DNA of 64,000 bases from Streptomyces griseocarneus (lineage in GTDB: Bacteria; Actinomycetota; Actinomycetes; Streptomycetales; Streptomycetaceae): the NCBI GenBank assembly GCA_003674045.1, contig PENC01000002.1, positions 62,001 through 126,000 of the forward strand. The letters run 5' to 3'. Both the position numbers and the translations under genes were made by a program. The notes below the pieces were generated by a model, which made no database searches, had not been told where the DNA came from, and saw only the letters and a list, made by a program, of their open reading frames with translations. Shown piece by piece: positions 46,217 to 55,940 of the stretch (position 1 is its first letter; each line of letters starts with the position of its first letter).

Positions 46217-46332
46217 GCGGGTACGCACCGACCGGCCGGGGGTCCGGCCCGCGGCGCAGCCGCAATACGGCACAGCGCCCCCCGGTGGAGAACAGCCTGG
46301 AACTGACCGGCAAGGAGCTACGCGCATGAGCG
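46183..46332 (+). repeat. 37-bp direct repeat duplicating the gene junction
   Basis: The stretch from CCTGGAACTGACCGGCAAGG to GCGCATGAGCG occurs at 46183-46219 and 46296-46332 with a single mismatch, 113 bp apart. Each copy holds the codons for LELTGKELRA, a ribosome-binding AAGGAGCT, and an ATGA stop/start overlap. Confidence 0.92.
46213..46329 (+). CDS. 38-codon ORF between ABC ATPase and permease (duplication product)
   Basis: Begins in the ATGA overlap of the ATPase stop and ends in an ATGA overlap with the permease start; encodes MSGYAPTGRGSGPRRSRN and ends with the same LELTGKELRA as the ATPase. The middle, GGGGTCCGGCCCGCGGCGCAG-like DNA, resembles non-coding sequence. It probably serves only to pass ribosomes on to the permease gene. 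Whether a stable peptide is made is unknown. Confidence 0.5.
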   Translation: MSGYAPTGRGSGPRRSRNTAQRPPVENSLELTGKELRA

Positions 46333-47105
46333 CCGACACGAACGCGGGCGCCTTCGCCCCGGCGCCCGGCGCCGCCCCGCTGGGCCGGATGATCCGTGCG
46401 CAGGCCGCCCTGGAGACGCGGATGCTGCTGCGCAACGGTGAGCAGCTGCTGCTCACCGTCGTCATCCCCACCCTCCTGCTGGTCCTCTTCAGCGCGGTCG
46501 ACATCGTCGACACCGGTGACGGCAAGGCGGTGGACTTCCTCGCGCCCGGCATCCTGGCGCTCGCCGTGCTGTCGACCGCCTTCACGGGCCAGGCCATCGC
46601 GACCGGCTTCGAGCGCCGCTACGGGGTGCTCAAGCGGCTGGGCGCGTCCCCGCTGCCGCGCTGGGCGCTGATGACGGCCAAGACCTGCTCGGTCCTGGTG
46701 ACCGAGGTGCTCCAGGTGGTCCTGCTGACGGTGATCGCGTTCGCGCTCGGCTGGTCGCCGCGGGGCAACCCGCTCGCCGTCGTCCTGCTGCTCGTCCTGG
46801 GCACCGCGGCCTTCTCGGGGCTGGGGCTGCTGATGGCGGGCACGCTCAAGGCGGAGGCGACGCTGGCCGCCGCGAACCTCGTCTTCCTGCTCCTGCTGGT
46901 CGGCGGCGGCGTGATCGTGTCGCTGGAGAAGTTCCCGGACGCCGCCCGGTCGGTGCTGGAGCTGCTGCCCATCTCGGCGCTCTCCGGCGGGCTGCGGGAC
47001 GTGCTCCAGCACGGCGCGGGCATGCCGTGGGCCGACCTCGGCATCCTCGCCGTCTGGGCGGTGCTCGGGCTGGGCGCGGCGGCCCGCTGGTTCCGCTGGG
47101 AGTGA
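46326..47105 (+). CDS. ABC-2 type transporter permease
   Basis: 259 residues with six transmembrane segments typical of ABC2_membrane permeases: LLLTVVIPTLLLVLF (about 41-55), FLAPGILALAVLSTAFTGQAIATGFERRYGVLKRLGASP in two parts (the conserved coupling region), VVLLTVIAFALGW and VFLLLLVGGGVIVSL. A long C-terminal ELLPISALSGGLRDVL segment precedes the last helix. Partner of the ATPase upstream; followed by a strong terminator. Confidence 0.9.
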   Translation: MSADTNAGAFAPAPGAAPLGRMIRAQAALETRMLLRNGEQLLLTVVIPTLLLVLFSAVDIVDTGDGKAVDFLAPGILALAVLSTAFTGQAIATGFERRYGVLKRLGASPLPRWALMTAKTCSVLVTEVLQVVLLTVIAFALGWSPRGNPLAVVLLLVLGTAAFSGLGLLMAGTLKAEATLAAANLVFLLLLVGGGVIVSLEKFPDAARSVLELLPISALSGGLRDVLQHGAGMPWADLGILAVWAVLGLGAAARWFRWE

Positions 47106-47123
47106 GACCACTCGCGCCCGGCT

Positions 47124-47157
47124 GTAAGGCCCGCTCCCCATGGGGAGCGGGCCTTAC
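47124..47157 (+). terminator. Perfect palindromic terminator after ABC exporter
   Basis: GTAAGGCCCGCTCCCCA (47124-47140) and its exact complement at 47141-47157 give a 34-bp uninterrupted palindrome, 19 bp after the permease stop. Confidence 0.88.
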
Positions 47158-47248
47158 GCATGCGCGGGAAACAGTGATCACGAGCCGGGCAATTCGCCAC
47201 GCACCCCCCTCGTGAATCCATGCACAAGCGGGCCCTTACGATGACTCC

Positions 47249-48238
47249 GTGCCGAAATCCATGAACCCCCTCCAGCTGATCGCCGACCGCTGGCAGCCCT
47301 CCGCGCGCTTCGTCCAGCGAGCGGCGTTCGCCTGTGTGGTCATGGCCGTGATCATCGTGGTGACCGGCGGCGCGGTCCGCCTGACCCAGTCCGGGCTCGG
47401 CTGCCCCACGTGGCCGACCTGCACGGAGGACAGCCTGACGCCCACCCCCGAGATGGGCATCAACGGCGTCATCGAGTTCACCAACCGCATGCTGACCTAT
47501 GTGCTCTGCGCGGTGGTCGGCGTGGCGATCATCGCGGCACGCGCGCGTGCCCCGCGCCGCCGCAGCCTGACGAAGCTGGGCTGGGCACAGTTCTGGATCG
47601 TCGCGAGCAACGGCATCATCGGCGGCATCACGGTGCTGACGGGCCTCAACCCGTACATCGTCGCCGCGCACTTCCTGGCGGCCACCACGCTGCTGACGGT
47701 GGCCACGGTCATGTGGCTGCGGGCCCGTGAGGGCGACGACGAGCCGCGCGACCTGGTGGCCCGTCCGGTGCGCCAGCTGAGCTGGGTGCTGGTCGCGACG
47801 AGCGCCCTGCTGATCGTGGTGGGCACCGTCGTCACCGGCTCGGGCCAGCACGCGGGCGACGCCAAGAAGGACGTCCACCGCATCCCGCTGGACTGGCGCG
47901 AGGTCACCCAGCTGCACGTCGACTTCGTCTACATCGTCATCGGTCTCACCGTGGCGCTGTGGTTCACGCTGCGGGCCCTGAAGGCCCCCGAGGGGCCGCG
48001 CCGCAAGGTCGTCGAGCTGTTCGTCGTGATCATGCTCCAGGGCGCCATCGGCTACGTGCAGTACTTCAACGACTCGCCCGCGCTGGTCGTCGGCTTCCAC
48101 ATGCTCGGCTCGTGCCTGATGTGGGTCGCCGTGCTGCGGGTCCTCCTCTCCCTGCGCGAGCGCGGCGAGGCCGTGGTGCTGCCCGCTCCTTCCGGCGAGC
48201 ACGAGGCCCTTCAGGCGGCCTCCGCGTCCAGCCGGTAG
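47249..48238 (+). CDS. ctaA: Heme A synthase CtaA (COX15/CtaA family)
   Basis: 329 residues with eight transmembrane helices in two four-helix halves. Family marks: RAAFACVVMAVIIVVTGGAVRLTQSGLGCPTWPTC in parts (about 28-60), with two Cys in the first external loop, EFTNRMLTYVLCAV with a heme-ligand region, and the second-half EVTQLHVDFVYIVIG His. It oxidises heme O to heme A for aa3 oxidase. GTG at 47249 is used; ATG at 47261 is possible. The end overlaps the next gene convergently by 28 bp. ctaB lies about 1.5 kb away. Confidence 0.92.
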   Translation: MPKSMNPLQLIADRWQPSARFVQRAAFACVVMAVIIVVTGGAVRLTQSGLGCPTWPTCTEDSLTPTPEMGINGVIEFTNRMLTYVLCAVVGVAIIAARARAPRRRSLTKLGWAQFWIVASNGIIGGITVLTGLNPYIVAAHFLAATTLLTVATVMWLRAREGDDEPRDLVARPVRQLSWVLVATSALLIVVGTVVTGSGQHAGDAKKDVHRIPLDWREVTQLHVDFVYIVIGLTVALWFTLRALKAPEGPRRKVVELFVVIMLQGAIGYVQYFNDSPALVVGFHMLGSCLMWVAVLRVLLSLRERGEAVVLPAPSGEHEALQAASASSR

Positions 48239-49257
48239 ACCCGCCGCGCGGTGCCCGCCGCGACGAGCGAGACGATCCGCCCCACCTCCGCCCACCGGCA
48301 CACCCCCTCGGCGACCCAGTCGTTCATGACCCGGCCCATGGCCTGCGCGAACGACCGGGCGCCGACCACGTAGAGCTCCGGCAGGACCCGCGCGCCGGTG
48401 GAGAACAGCAGCTTGCCGAACGGCGCTTCGGCGAGGCTCTCCTCGGGCCTGGGGCCCACGTCCGCGTAGACGTGCGGGAAGGCCGCCGCGAGCCGCGCCG
48501 CCTGCCGGTGGTGCCCGGGGTCGGGCAGCAGCACGAGATCGGCGCCCAGCCTCTCGGTGGCGCACAGGAACCGCGCCAGGCGCCGCGGGTCCCGGCAGTG
48601 CAGCTGTACGGGCAGCCCCGTGCCGACCGCGCTCCACAGCAGATGCCGGGCGACCACGGGCTCGTCCAGCGGGCCGCCGGGGCGGCGGGCGCGCAGCCAG
48701 CGGGCGACCGCCTCGCGGACCTCCGCCGGTCCCGGCGGCGTCCCGTCGCAGGAGCGGACGCCCGAGGAGAAGGCGACGGCGCTCCTGGCCGCCGCGAAGA
48801 GCGCCTCCGTCGCGTTGGCGGTGAAGGAGCCGGCGCTGCCGGAGGTGTCGGCGATCTGCTCGGCAAGTGGTTCGAGCCGTACGACCTCGTGGGCGTGCCC
48901 GTCGGCGGTGCGGGCCAGCTCCGGCGCGGAGGTCAGGCCGCCCGGCGCCCCGGCCTCCAGCAGGAAGGTGCCGATGCCCGCGCCGCGCAGCAGCAGCCGC
49001 TCGGCCCGGTAGGCGCCCAGTTCCCGCCGCCGTGCGAGGTAGCGCACCGGCGCGCAGTGCGGCTCCAGGCCGAGCAGGGGCGGGCACCAGCGGCGCACGG
49101 CCAGTCCCGTGCTGCTGTCGAAATACGTGGTGCCCGGCGGCGCAGGACCCGTGGCCCCCGCGGCCGCGGCGAGCTGCGCCTCGAACCCGCCGAGCCCCAG
49201 GTCCCCGTGGCCGATGCCGTGACTGTGCTGATCGACGATCGACGGCAAGCCGTCCAA
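48211..49257 (-). CDS. Amidohydrolase-like protein (FluG-type metal-dependent hydrolase)
   Basis: 348 residues. N-terminal IVDQHSHGIG contains the HxH pair; GLPVQLHCRDPRRLARFL, the ADLVLLPDPGHHRQAARLA stretch, VYADVGPRPE and LLFSTGARVLPELYVVGARSF follow the amidohydrolase order seen in FluG/glutamine synthetase-associated hydrolases. Residues such as STGAR replace the more usual SD motif, so activity is uncertain. TTG at 49257 is the first start in frame, with a GAGGGGGCGGGG run upstream. Confidence 0.72.
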   Translation of the reverse strand: MDGLPSIVDQHSHGIGHGDLGLGGFEAQLAAAAGATGPAPPGTTYFDSSTGLAVRRWCPPLLGLEPHCAPVRYLARRRELGAYRAERLLLRGAGIGTFLLEAGAPGGLTSAPELARTADGHAHEVVRLEPLAEQIADTSGSAGSFTANATEALFAAARSAVAFSSGVRSCDGTPPGPAEVREAVARWLRARRPGGPLDEPVVARHLLWSAVGTGLPVQLHCRDPRRLARFLCATERLGADLVLLPDPGHHRQAARLAAAFPHVYADVGPRPEESLAEAPFGKLLFSTGARVLPELYVVGARSFAQAMGRVMNDWVAEGVCRWAEVGRIVSLVAAGTARRVYRLDAEAA

Positions 49258-49393
49258 CCCCGCCCCCTCGTGCCGTGCCCCACCCCCGGGTGCGGCGCGC
49301 CGCGGCGGCCGCTCCCGGCGGGTCTAACGGGTGACAGGGGCCGTCAGTTATTGCCGACGGCGATTGACGGCATCGTGACGGTGGTGGATCCGG

Positions 49394-49756
49394 TCAGGCC
49401 GCGGCGGGGTTGGCCGGGCCGCCGACCTGCATGCCCGCCATGCGCGTCCACTCGTACGGGCCGGTGCGCACCTTGGCGGCCAGCTCGCCGTCGAAGTCGT
49501 CGTGGAGGGTGAGGCCCGCGAGCTCGGCGGCCTTGCGCGCGATCTCCATGGAGGGGGCCACGAGGTTGCCCCACTCGCCGTTCGCGCCGACGAGGGCGAT
49601 CCGGACGGTGCCGCGGGCGATGTGCGCCAGCTGGCCCTCGGCACCGCCCCCGTGCTCGGTGGCGAAGGCGGTGATCTGACGGGCGAGCCGGGCGGCCCTG
49701 CGGGCGGCCCGGCTCTCGAGTGCGGTGTCTGCCGCCTGCGTGGTGGTGTCTGCCAT
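49394..49756 (-). CDS. Conserved hypothetical protein (120 aa)
   Basis: Small soluble protein: an Ala/Arg-rich helix (ALESRAARRAARLARQITAF), then GGAEGQLAHIARGTVRIALVGANGEWGNLVAPSMEIARKAAELAG in parts, then HDDFDGELAAKVRTGPYEWTRMAGMQVGG. No known domain recognised. ATG at 49756. It sits between the amidohydrolase gene and ctaB; no functional clue beyond the location near cytochrome oxidase assembly genes. Confidence 0.7.
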   Translation of the reverse strand: MADTTTQAADTALESRAARRAARLARQITAFATEHGGGAEGQLAHIARGTVRIALVGANGEWGNLVAPSMEIARKAAELAGLTLHDDFDGELAAKVRTGPYEWTRMAGMQVGGPANPAAA

Positions 49757-49780
49757 ACGCAGGATGCTACCGATCAGTAA

Positions 49781-50725
49781 TTAACGAAGGAAGGGATCGA
49801 CGGCGACGGCCGCGAAGAGCAGCGACACATAGGTGATCGACCAGTGGAAGAGGCGCATCTCCTTGAGCTTCGCCCCGGTGATCCCGGCCTTGGCGCGGCC
49901 CTGGAGCGCGTGCGCCTCCTTGAGCCACATACCGCCGAGCACGGCCGCCACGATCGTGTAGAACCAGCCGGTGTAACCGAGGGGCTGGAGCGTGAGCGAG
50001 ACGGCGACCATCACCCAGCTGTAGAGGACGATCTGACGGGCGACGGCCTTGTTGCCCGAGACGACCGGCAGCATGGGGACGCCCGCACGCGCATAGTCGT
50101 CCTTGACCTTCATCGACAGCGGCCAGTAGTGCGGCGGCGTCCAGAAGAACATGACCAGGAAGAGGACGACCGCGGCCCAGGAGACCGAGTTCGTGACGGC
50201 GGACCAGCCGATGAGGACCGGCAGACAGCCCGCGATGCCGCCCCACACGATGTTCTGCGCGGTACGGCGCTTGAGCAGCATCGTGTAGACGAGGACATAG
50301 AAGGCGTTGGCCCCGAGCGCCAGCATCGCCGACAGCGGGTTGACCAGGACCCAGAACCACGCGGTGGAGCCGACGGTGAGGGCCGTGGCGAAGGCCAGGC
50401 ACTCCTTCGGCGAGACCATCCCGGTGACCAGGGGGCGCTGGGCCGTGCGGTCCATCAGCGCGTCGATGTCCCGGTCGATGTACATGTTGTACGCGTTGGC
50501 GCCGCCCGCGGACAGGTAACCGCCGAGGCACGTGGCCAGGACCAGCCACAGGTCGGGTACGCCCTGGGCGGCGAGGAACATCACCGGCACGGTCGTCATC
50601 AGCAGCAGCTCGATGATCCGCGGCTTGGTCAGCGCCAGGAACGCCTTGGCACGGGCCCCGAACGGCCGGTGACCGGGGGTCTCCTCGACGAGTACCCCCG
50701 CAGGACGGGATTCGACGGCCGTCAC
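49781..50725 (-). CDS. ctaB: Heme O synthase CtaB (protoheme IX farnesyltransferase)
   Basis: 314 residues, UbiA-type prenyltransferase with nine transmembrane helices. The first Asp-rich motif is [18 protein letters not shown] (about 85-102), where farnesyl diphosphate binds. The second is the [10 protein letters not shown] loop (about 218-227), after [29 protein letters not shown] marks the N-terminus of the fold. GTG at 50725 is preferred (AGGGG 6 nt upstream); GTG at 50731 is an alternative. Divergent from tkt. Confidence 0.95.
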   Translation of the reverse strand: MTAVESRPAGVLVEETPGHRPFGARAKAFLALTKPRIIELLLMTTVPVMFLAAQGVPDLWLVLATCLGGYLSAGGANAYNMYIDRDIDALMDRTAQRPLVTGMVSPKECLAFATALTVGSTAWFWVLVNPLSAMLALGANAFYVLVYTMLLKRRTAQNIVWGGIAGCLPVLIGWSAVTNSVSWAAVVLFLVMFFWTPPHYWPLSMKVKDDYARAGVPMLPVVSGNKAVARQIVLYSWVMVAVSLTLQPLGYTGWFYTIVAAVLGGMWLKEAHALQGRAKAGITGAKLKEMRLFHWSITYVSLLFAAVAVDPFLR

Positions 50726-50820
50726 GCACACCCCTGACAGAGATAAGGCCAGCAAGCACTCGGGGCAGGATCGACCCGGTCGAGGCTTGCGCTTACCACG
50801 CCACTCTAGACGTAGGGGAT

Positions 50821-50840
50821 ACCCCGGCCTTCGCCGGGGT
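50821..50840. terminator. Hairpin in the ctaB-tkt intergenic region
   Basis: ACCCCGGC-CTTC-GCCGGGGT, an 8-bp stem with a 4-nt loop. It lies between the divergent promoters, so it may be a leader structure of ctaB or an untranslated-region element rather than a terminator. The rest of the 445-bp gap (50726-51170) shows only a TAGGCT hexamer at 51091 that could be a tkt -10 box. Confidence 0.3.
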
Positions 50841-51170
50841 GGGGTCGTGTTGGGGCCGTAGCGCACCCGATCCGCGGCAGGGCGGCATCCGTCCGGACGC
50901 ACCGGGAAGGCGGCCCGGGCACGCCGGGAACATGACACGGTGGCCGCGTTCGGGAGGCGCCCCGGCCTCCGCCCCGTCAGGCTGGACCCATGGACGCGGT
51001 GTCCGCGGCGGGAATTGCCGCCGCCCGGAACGGGTTGCCCGGAAGGTCGGACGCCGACCGTGTGTCGAAAAGGCGCACGCCCCTGCGGGGTAGGCTCGAC
51101 AGCGCCGCGTCGTGGCGGAACATACCGCCCCCGGCAGATGAAACATGTGGAGAGGAGCCCTGATCCGAGG

Positions 51171-53258
51171 GTGAGCACCAAGCCGACCACAACAGACCTC
51201 GAGTGGACCGAACTGGACCAGCGGGCCGTCGATACCGCCCGCGTCCTGGCCATGGACTCCGTGCAAAAGGTCGGCAACGGCCATCCGGGCACGGCCATGA
51301 GCCTCGCGCCCGCCGCCTATCTGCTCTTCCAGAAGCTGATGCGGCACGACCCCGACGACGCCGCCTGGGTGGGCCGTGACCGTTTCGTCCTCTCCCCCGG
51401 CCACACCAGCCTGACGCTCTACGTCCAGCTCTTCATGGCCGGTTACGGCCTGGAGCTGGCGGACCTGAAGGCGTTCCGCACCTGGGACAGCAAGACCCCG
51501 GGCCACCCGGAGCACGGCCACACCCGCGGTGTGGAGACCACCACCGGTCCGCTGGGCCAGGGCATCGCCAACGCCGTGGGCATGGCGATGGCCGCCCGCT
51601 ACGAGCGCGGCCTGTTCGACCCGGAGGCCCCGAAGGGCTCCTCCCCGTTCGACCACACCATCTGGGCGATCGTCTCCGACGGCGACCTGGAGGAGGGCAT
51701 CTCCGCCGAGGCGTCCTCGCTGGCCGGTCACCAGAAGCTCGGCAACCTCGTCGCGCTCTACGACGACAACCACATCTCGATCGAGGGCGACACCGAGACC
51801 GCCTTCTCCGAGGACGTCCTGAAGCGCTACGAGGCCTACGGCTGGCACGTCCAGCGCATCGAGCAGGCCGAGAACGGCGACTTCGACATCCAGGCCCTGT
51901 ACGCGGCGCTGAAGGCCGCGCAGGAGGAGACCGAGCGCCCCTCGATCATCGCCGCGCGCACGATCATCGCCTGGCCGGCCCCGAACGCCCAGAACACCGA
52001 GGCGTCGCACGGCTCGGCGCTGGGCGAGGCCGAGGTCGCCGCGACCAAGCGCGTCCTGGGCTTCGACCCGGAGCAGCACTTCCAGGTCGAGGACGAGGTC
52101 TTCGCGCACGTCCGCACGGTCGTCGACCGCGGCCGCGAGGCCCACGCGACCTGGGACAAGCAGCTCCAGGAGTGGCGCTCCGCCAACCCGCAGCGCGCCG
52201 CCGAGCTGGACCGCATCACCGCGGGCGAGCTGCCCGACGGCTGGGAGCACGCGGTCCCGGTCTTCCCGGCGGGCAAGGACGTCGCGACCCGCAAGGCGTC
52301 CGGCGAGGTCCTCAAGGCGCTGGGCGGCGTGGTCCCCGAGCTGTGGGGCGGCTCCGCCGACCTCGCCGGCTCGAACAACACCACGATCGACGCCTCCTCG
52401 TCGTTCCTCCCGGAGGGCAACCCGCTCCCCGAGGCGAACCCGTACGGCCGCACGATCCACTTCGGCATCCGCGAGCACGCCATGGGTTCGACCATGAACG
52501 GCATCGCGCTGCACGGCAACACCCGTGTCTACGGCGGCACCTTCCTGGTGTTCTCCGACTACATGCGTCCGGCCGTGCGCCTGGCCGCGCTGATGAAGCT
52601 GCCGGTCACCTACGTGTGGACGCACGACTCCATCGGCCTCGGCGAGGACGGCCCGACCCACCAGCCGGTCGAGCACATGGCCGCGCTGCGCGCCATCCCG
52701 GGCCTGAACATGGTCCGCCCGGCCGACGCCAACGAGACGGCGATCGCCTGGCGCGAGATCATGAAGCGCCACACCGCCAAGCCCGCGCCGCACGGCCTGG
52801 CCCTGACCCGCCAGAACGTGCCGACGTACGAGGCCAACGAGGGCACCGCCAAGGGTGGCTACGTCCTGTTCGAGGCCGAGGGCGGCCGTCCGCAGGTGAT
52901 CCTGATCGGCACCGGCTCCGAGGTCCAGCTGGCCGTCGAGGCCCGTGACGTGCTCCAGGCCGAGGGCATCCCGACCCGCGTGGTCTCCATGCCGTCCGTC
53001 GAGTGGTTCGAGGAGCAGGACCAGGCGTACCGCGACGGCGTCCTGCTGCCGGACGTCAAGGCCCGCGTGGCCGTCGAGGCGGGCATCGGCCTGACCTGGC
53101 ACCGCTACGTCGGTGACGCCGGCCGGATCGTCTCGCTGGAGCACTTCGGTGCCTCCGCGGACTACAAGGTCCTCTACCGCGAGTTCGGCCTGACCACCGA
53201 GGCCGTCGTCGCCGCCGCCCGCGAGTCGATCGAGCACGCCGACGCCAACCGTCGCTGA
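51171..53258 (+). CDS. tkt: Transketolase
   Basis: 695 residues, ThDP-dependent transketolase of the pentose-phosphate pathway. [15 protein letters not shown] (about 26-40), the ThDP motif starting [19 protein letters not shown] (about 167), and [11 protein letters not shown] and [14 protein letters not shown] in the pyrimidine domain (about 397-448) are all intact. GTG at 51171 lies about 14 nt after GAGGAG; the longer open frame upstream lacks coding character. First gene of tkt-tal-zwf-opcA-pgl. Confidence 0.96.
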   Translation: MSTKPTTTDLEWTELDQRAVDTARVLAMDSVQKVGNGHPGTAMSLAPAAYLLFQKLMRHDPDDAAWVGRDRFVLSPGHTSLTLYVQLFMAGYGLELADLKAFRTWDSKTPGHPEHGHTRGVETTTGPLGQGIANAVGMAMAARYERGLFDPEAPKGSSPFDHTIWAIVSDGDLEEGISAEASSLAGHQKLGNLVALYDDNHISIEGDTETAFSEDVLKRYEAYGWHVQRIEQAENGDFDIQALYAALKAAQEETERPSIIAARTIIAWPAPNAQNTEASHGSALGEAEVAATKRVLGFDPEQHFQVEDEVFAHVRTVVDRGREAHATWDKQLQEWRSANPQRAAELDRITAGELPDGWEHAVPVFPAGKDVATRKASGEVLKALGGVVPELWGGSADLAGSNNTTIDASSSFLPEGNPLPEANPYGRTIHFGIREHAMGSTMNGIALHGNTRVYGGTFLVFSDYMRPAVRLAALMKLPVTYVWTHDSIGLGEDGPTHQPVEHMAALRAIPGLNMVRPADANETAIAWREIMKRHTAKPAPHGLALTRQNVPTYEANEGTAKGGYVLFEAEGGRPQVILIGTGSEVQLAVEARDVLQAEGIPTRVVSMPSVEWFEEQDQAYRDGVLLPDVKARVAVEAGIGLTWHRYVGDAGRIVSLEHFGASADYKVLYREFGLTTEAVVAAARESIEHADANRR

Positions 53259-53296
53259 CGCGATCGCTCACCATTTACGTAGGAGATGCAATACCG

Positions 53297-54412
53297 ATGA
53301 CAGACGCACTCAAGCGCCTCTCCGAAGAAGGCGTCGCGATCTGGCTGGACGACCTGTCCCGCAAGCGCATCACGTCCGGCAATCTGGCCGAGCTGATCGA
53401 CGAGAGCCACGTCGTGGGTGTCACGACCAACCCGTCGATCTTCCAGAAGGCGATCTCCGGTGGCGAGGGCTACGAGCAGCAGCTCACCGACCTCGCGGCC
53501 CGCAAGGTCACCGTCGACGAGGCCATCCGCATGATCACCACGGCGGACGTCCGCGACGCCGCCGACATCCTGCGCCCGGTCTTCGACCGCACCGACGGCC
53601 AGGACGGCCGGGTCTCCATCGAGGTCGACCCCCGTCTGGCGCACAACACCGTGGCGACCGTCGCCGAGGCCAAGCAGCTGGCCTGGCTGGTGGACCGCCC
53701 CAACACCCTGATCAAGATCCCGGCGACCAAGGCGGGCCTCCCGGCCATCGCCGAGGTGATCGGCAAGGGCATCAGCGTCAACGTCACGCTGATCTTCTCG
53801 CTGGAGCGCTACCGCGCCGTCATGGACGCCTACCTGACCGGTCTGGAGAAGGCCAAGGCCGCGGGCCTGGACCTGTCCCTGATCCACTCGGTCGCGTCCT
53901 TCTTCGTGTCCCGCGTGGACTCCGAGATCGACAAGCGCCTGGACGCCCTGGGCACCGACGAGGCGGGGGCCCTGCGCGGCAAGGCCGCCCTGGCCAACGC
54001 CCGCCTGGCCTACCAGGCCTACGAGGAGGTCTTCTCCTCGGACCGCTGGCTGGCCCTGGAGAAGCTGGGCGCCAACAAGCAGCGCCCGCTGTGGGCCTCG
54101 ACCGGCGTCAAGGACCCGGCCTACAAGGACACCCTGTACGTGGACGACCTGGTCGCCCCGAACACGGTGAACACCATGCCGGAGGCCACCCTGGAGGCCA
54201 CCGCCGACCACGGTCAGATCACCGGCGACACGGTGCGCGGCACCTACGAGCAGGCCAAGGCCGAGCTCGACGCCATCGCCAAGCTGGGGATCTCCTACGA
54301 CGAGGTCGTCCAGCTGCTGGAGGACGAGGGCGTCGACAAGTTCGAGCAGTCGTGGAACGACCTGCTCAAGTCCACCGAGGCGGAGCTCAAGCGCCTCGCC
54401 CCGGAGGCGTGA
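53297..54412 (+). CDS. tal: Transaldolase
   Basis: 371 residues, the longer actinobacterial transaldolase. [14 protein letters not shown] near the N-terminus (about 40-53), the Schiff-base Lys in [14 protein letters not shown] (about 137-150), [13 protein letters not shown] and [19 protein letters not shown] are visible. Transfers dihydroxyacetone units in the pentose-phosphate pathway. ATG at 53297 behind GTAGGAGATG, 38 bp after tkt. Confidence 0.96.
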   Translation: MTDALKRLSEEGVAIWLDDLSRKRITSGNLAELIDESHVVGVTTNPSIFQKAISGGEGYEQQLTDLAARKVTVDEAIRMITTADVRDAADILRPVFDRTDGQDGRVSIEVDPRLAHNTVATVAEAKQLAWLVDRPNTLIKIPATKAGLPAIAEVIGKGISVNVTLIFSLERYRAVMDAYLTGLEKAKAAGLDLSLIHSVASFFVSRVDSEIDKRLDALGTDEAGALRGKAALANARLAYQAYEEVFSSDRWLALEKLGANKQRPLWASTGVKDPAYKDTLYVDDLVAPNTVNTMPEATLEATADHGQITGDTVRGTYEQAKAELDAIAKLGISYDEVVQLLEDEGVDKFEQSWNDLLKSTEAELKRLAPEA

Positions 54413-54413
54413 A

Positions 54414-55940
54414 TTGAGCGCGAGCAGCAATCCGCTGCGTGACGCGTCGGACCGACGGCTCCCGCGTATCGCGGGGCCGTCGGGCCTGGTGATCTTCGGC
54501 GTCACGGGCGATTTGTCCAGGAAAAAGCTGATGCCCGCGGTGTACGACCTCGCGAACCGCGGCCTGCTGCCGCCGGGCTTCTCGCTGATCGGTTTCGCCC
54601 GCCGCGACTGGGAGAACGAGGACTTCGCCCAGATCGTGCACGATGCCGTCAAGGAGCACGCGCGCACGCCCTTCCGCGAGGAGGTCTGGCAGCAGCTGGT
54701 GCAGGGCTGCCGGTTCGTGCAGGGCGACTTCGACGACGACGTGGCGTTCGAGACCCTCAAGACCACCATCATGGAGCTCGACGCGGCGCAGGGCACGGGC
54801 GGCAACTTCGCCTTCTACCTGTCGGTGCCGCCGAAGTTCTTCCCCAAGGTCGTCCAGCAGCTCAAGAAGCACGGGCTGGCCGACCAGCGCGAGGGCGCGT
54901 GGCGGCGTGCCGTCATCGAGAAGCCCTTCGGCCACGACCTGAAGAGCGCTCAGGAGCTCAACCAGGTCGTCCACGAGGTCTTCCCGGCCAACGAGGTCTT
55001 CCGGATCGACCACTACCTGGGCAAGGAGACCGTCCAGAACATCCTGGCGCTCCGCTTCGCCAACACCCTCTTCGAGCCGATCTGGAACCGGTCCTACGTC
55101 GACCACGTGCAGATCACCATGGCCGAGGACATCGGCATCGGCGGCCGCGCGGGCTACTACGACGGCATCGGCGCCGCCCGTGACGTCATCCAGAACCATC
55201 TGCTCCAGCTGCTCGCGCTGACCGCCATGGAGGAGCCCGCCTCCTTCGACGCGGACGCCGTCGCGGCGGAGAAGACCAAGGTGCTCGGCGCCGTCCGGCT
55301 GCCCAGGGACCTCGGCAAGGAGACCGTGCGCGGCCAGTACGCGCACGGCTGGCAGGGCGGCGAGGAGGTCGTCGGCTACCTCGAAGAGGACGGCATCGAC
55401 CCCAAGTCGAAGACCGACACCTACGCCGCGGTCAAGCTGGAGATCGACAACCGCCGCTGGGCGGGCGTCCCCTTCTACCTGCGCACCGGCAAGCGGCTCG
55501 GCCGCCGCGTCACCGAGATCGCGGTCGTCTTCCAGCGCGCCCCGCACTCGCCCTTCGACCACACCGCCACCGAGGAGCTCGGGCAGAACGCCCTGGTCAT
55601 CCGGGTGCAGCCGGACGAGGGCGTCACCATGCGGTTCGGCTCGAAGGTGCCGGGCACCTCGATGGAGGTCCGGGACGTCTCGATGGACTTCGCCTACGGC
55701 GAGTCCTTCACCGAGTCCAGCCCCGAGGCGTACGAGCGGCTCATCCTCGACGTCCTGCTGGGTGAGTCCAACCTCTTCCCGCGCCTGAAGGAGGTCGAGC
55801 TCTCCTGGGAGATCCTCGACCCGATCGAGCAGTACTGGGACAAGCACGGCACGCCCGCGCAGTACCCGGCCGGCACCTGGGGCCCGGTCGAGGCGGACGA
55901 GATGCTGGCACGAGACGGACGGAGCTGGCGCCGGCCATGA
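54414..55940 (+). CDS. zwf: Glucose-6-phosphate 1-dehydrogenase
   Basis: 508 residues. NADP-binding FGVTGDLSRKKLMPAVYDL (about 27-45) and the active-site RIDHYLGKETVQN (about 197-209) are canonical; EKPFGHDLKSAQELN is also present. Catalyses the first oxidative step of the pathway. TTG at 54414 follows the tal stop by one base, and the end overlaps opcA by ATGA, so coupling to both neighbours is tight. Confidence 0.96.
   Translation: MSASSNPLRDASDRRLPRIAGPSGLVIFGVTGDLSRKKLMPAVYDLANRGLLPPGFSLIGFARRDWENEDFAQIVHDAVKEHARTPFREEVWQQLVQGCRFVQGDFDDDVAFETLKTTIMELDAAQGTGGNFAFYLSVPPKFFPKVVQQLKKHGLADQREGAWRRAVIEKPFGHDLKSAQELNQVVHEVFPANEVFRIDHYLGKETVQNILALRFANTLFEPIWNRSYVDHVQITMAEDIGIGGRAGYYDGIGAARDVIQNHLLQLLALTAMEEPASFDADAVAAEKTKVLGAVRLPRDLGKETVRGQYAHGWQGGEEVVGYLEEDGIDPKSKTDTYAAVKLEIDNRRWAGVPFYLRTGKRLGRRVTEIAVVFQRAPHSPFDHTATEELGQNALVIRVQPDEGVTMRFGSKVPGTSMEVRDVSMDFAYGESFTESSPEAYERLILDVLLGESNLFPRLKEVELSWEILDPIEQYWDKHGTPAQYPAGTWGPVEADEMLARDGRSWRRP

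Noticed and set aside
53174..54805. 543-codon minus-strand frame opposite tal and zwf
   Set aside because: Shadow; the plus strand encodes full-length transaldolase and G6PDH.
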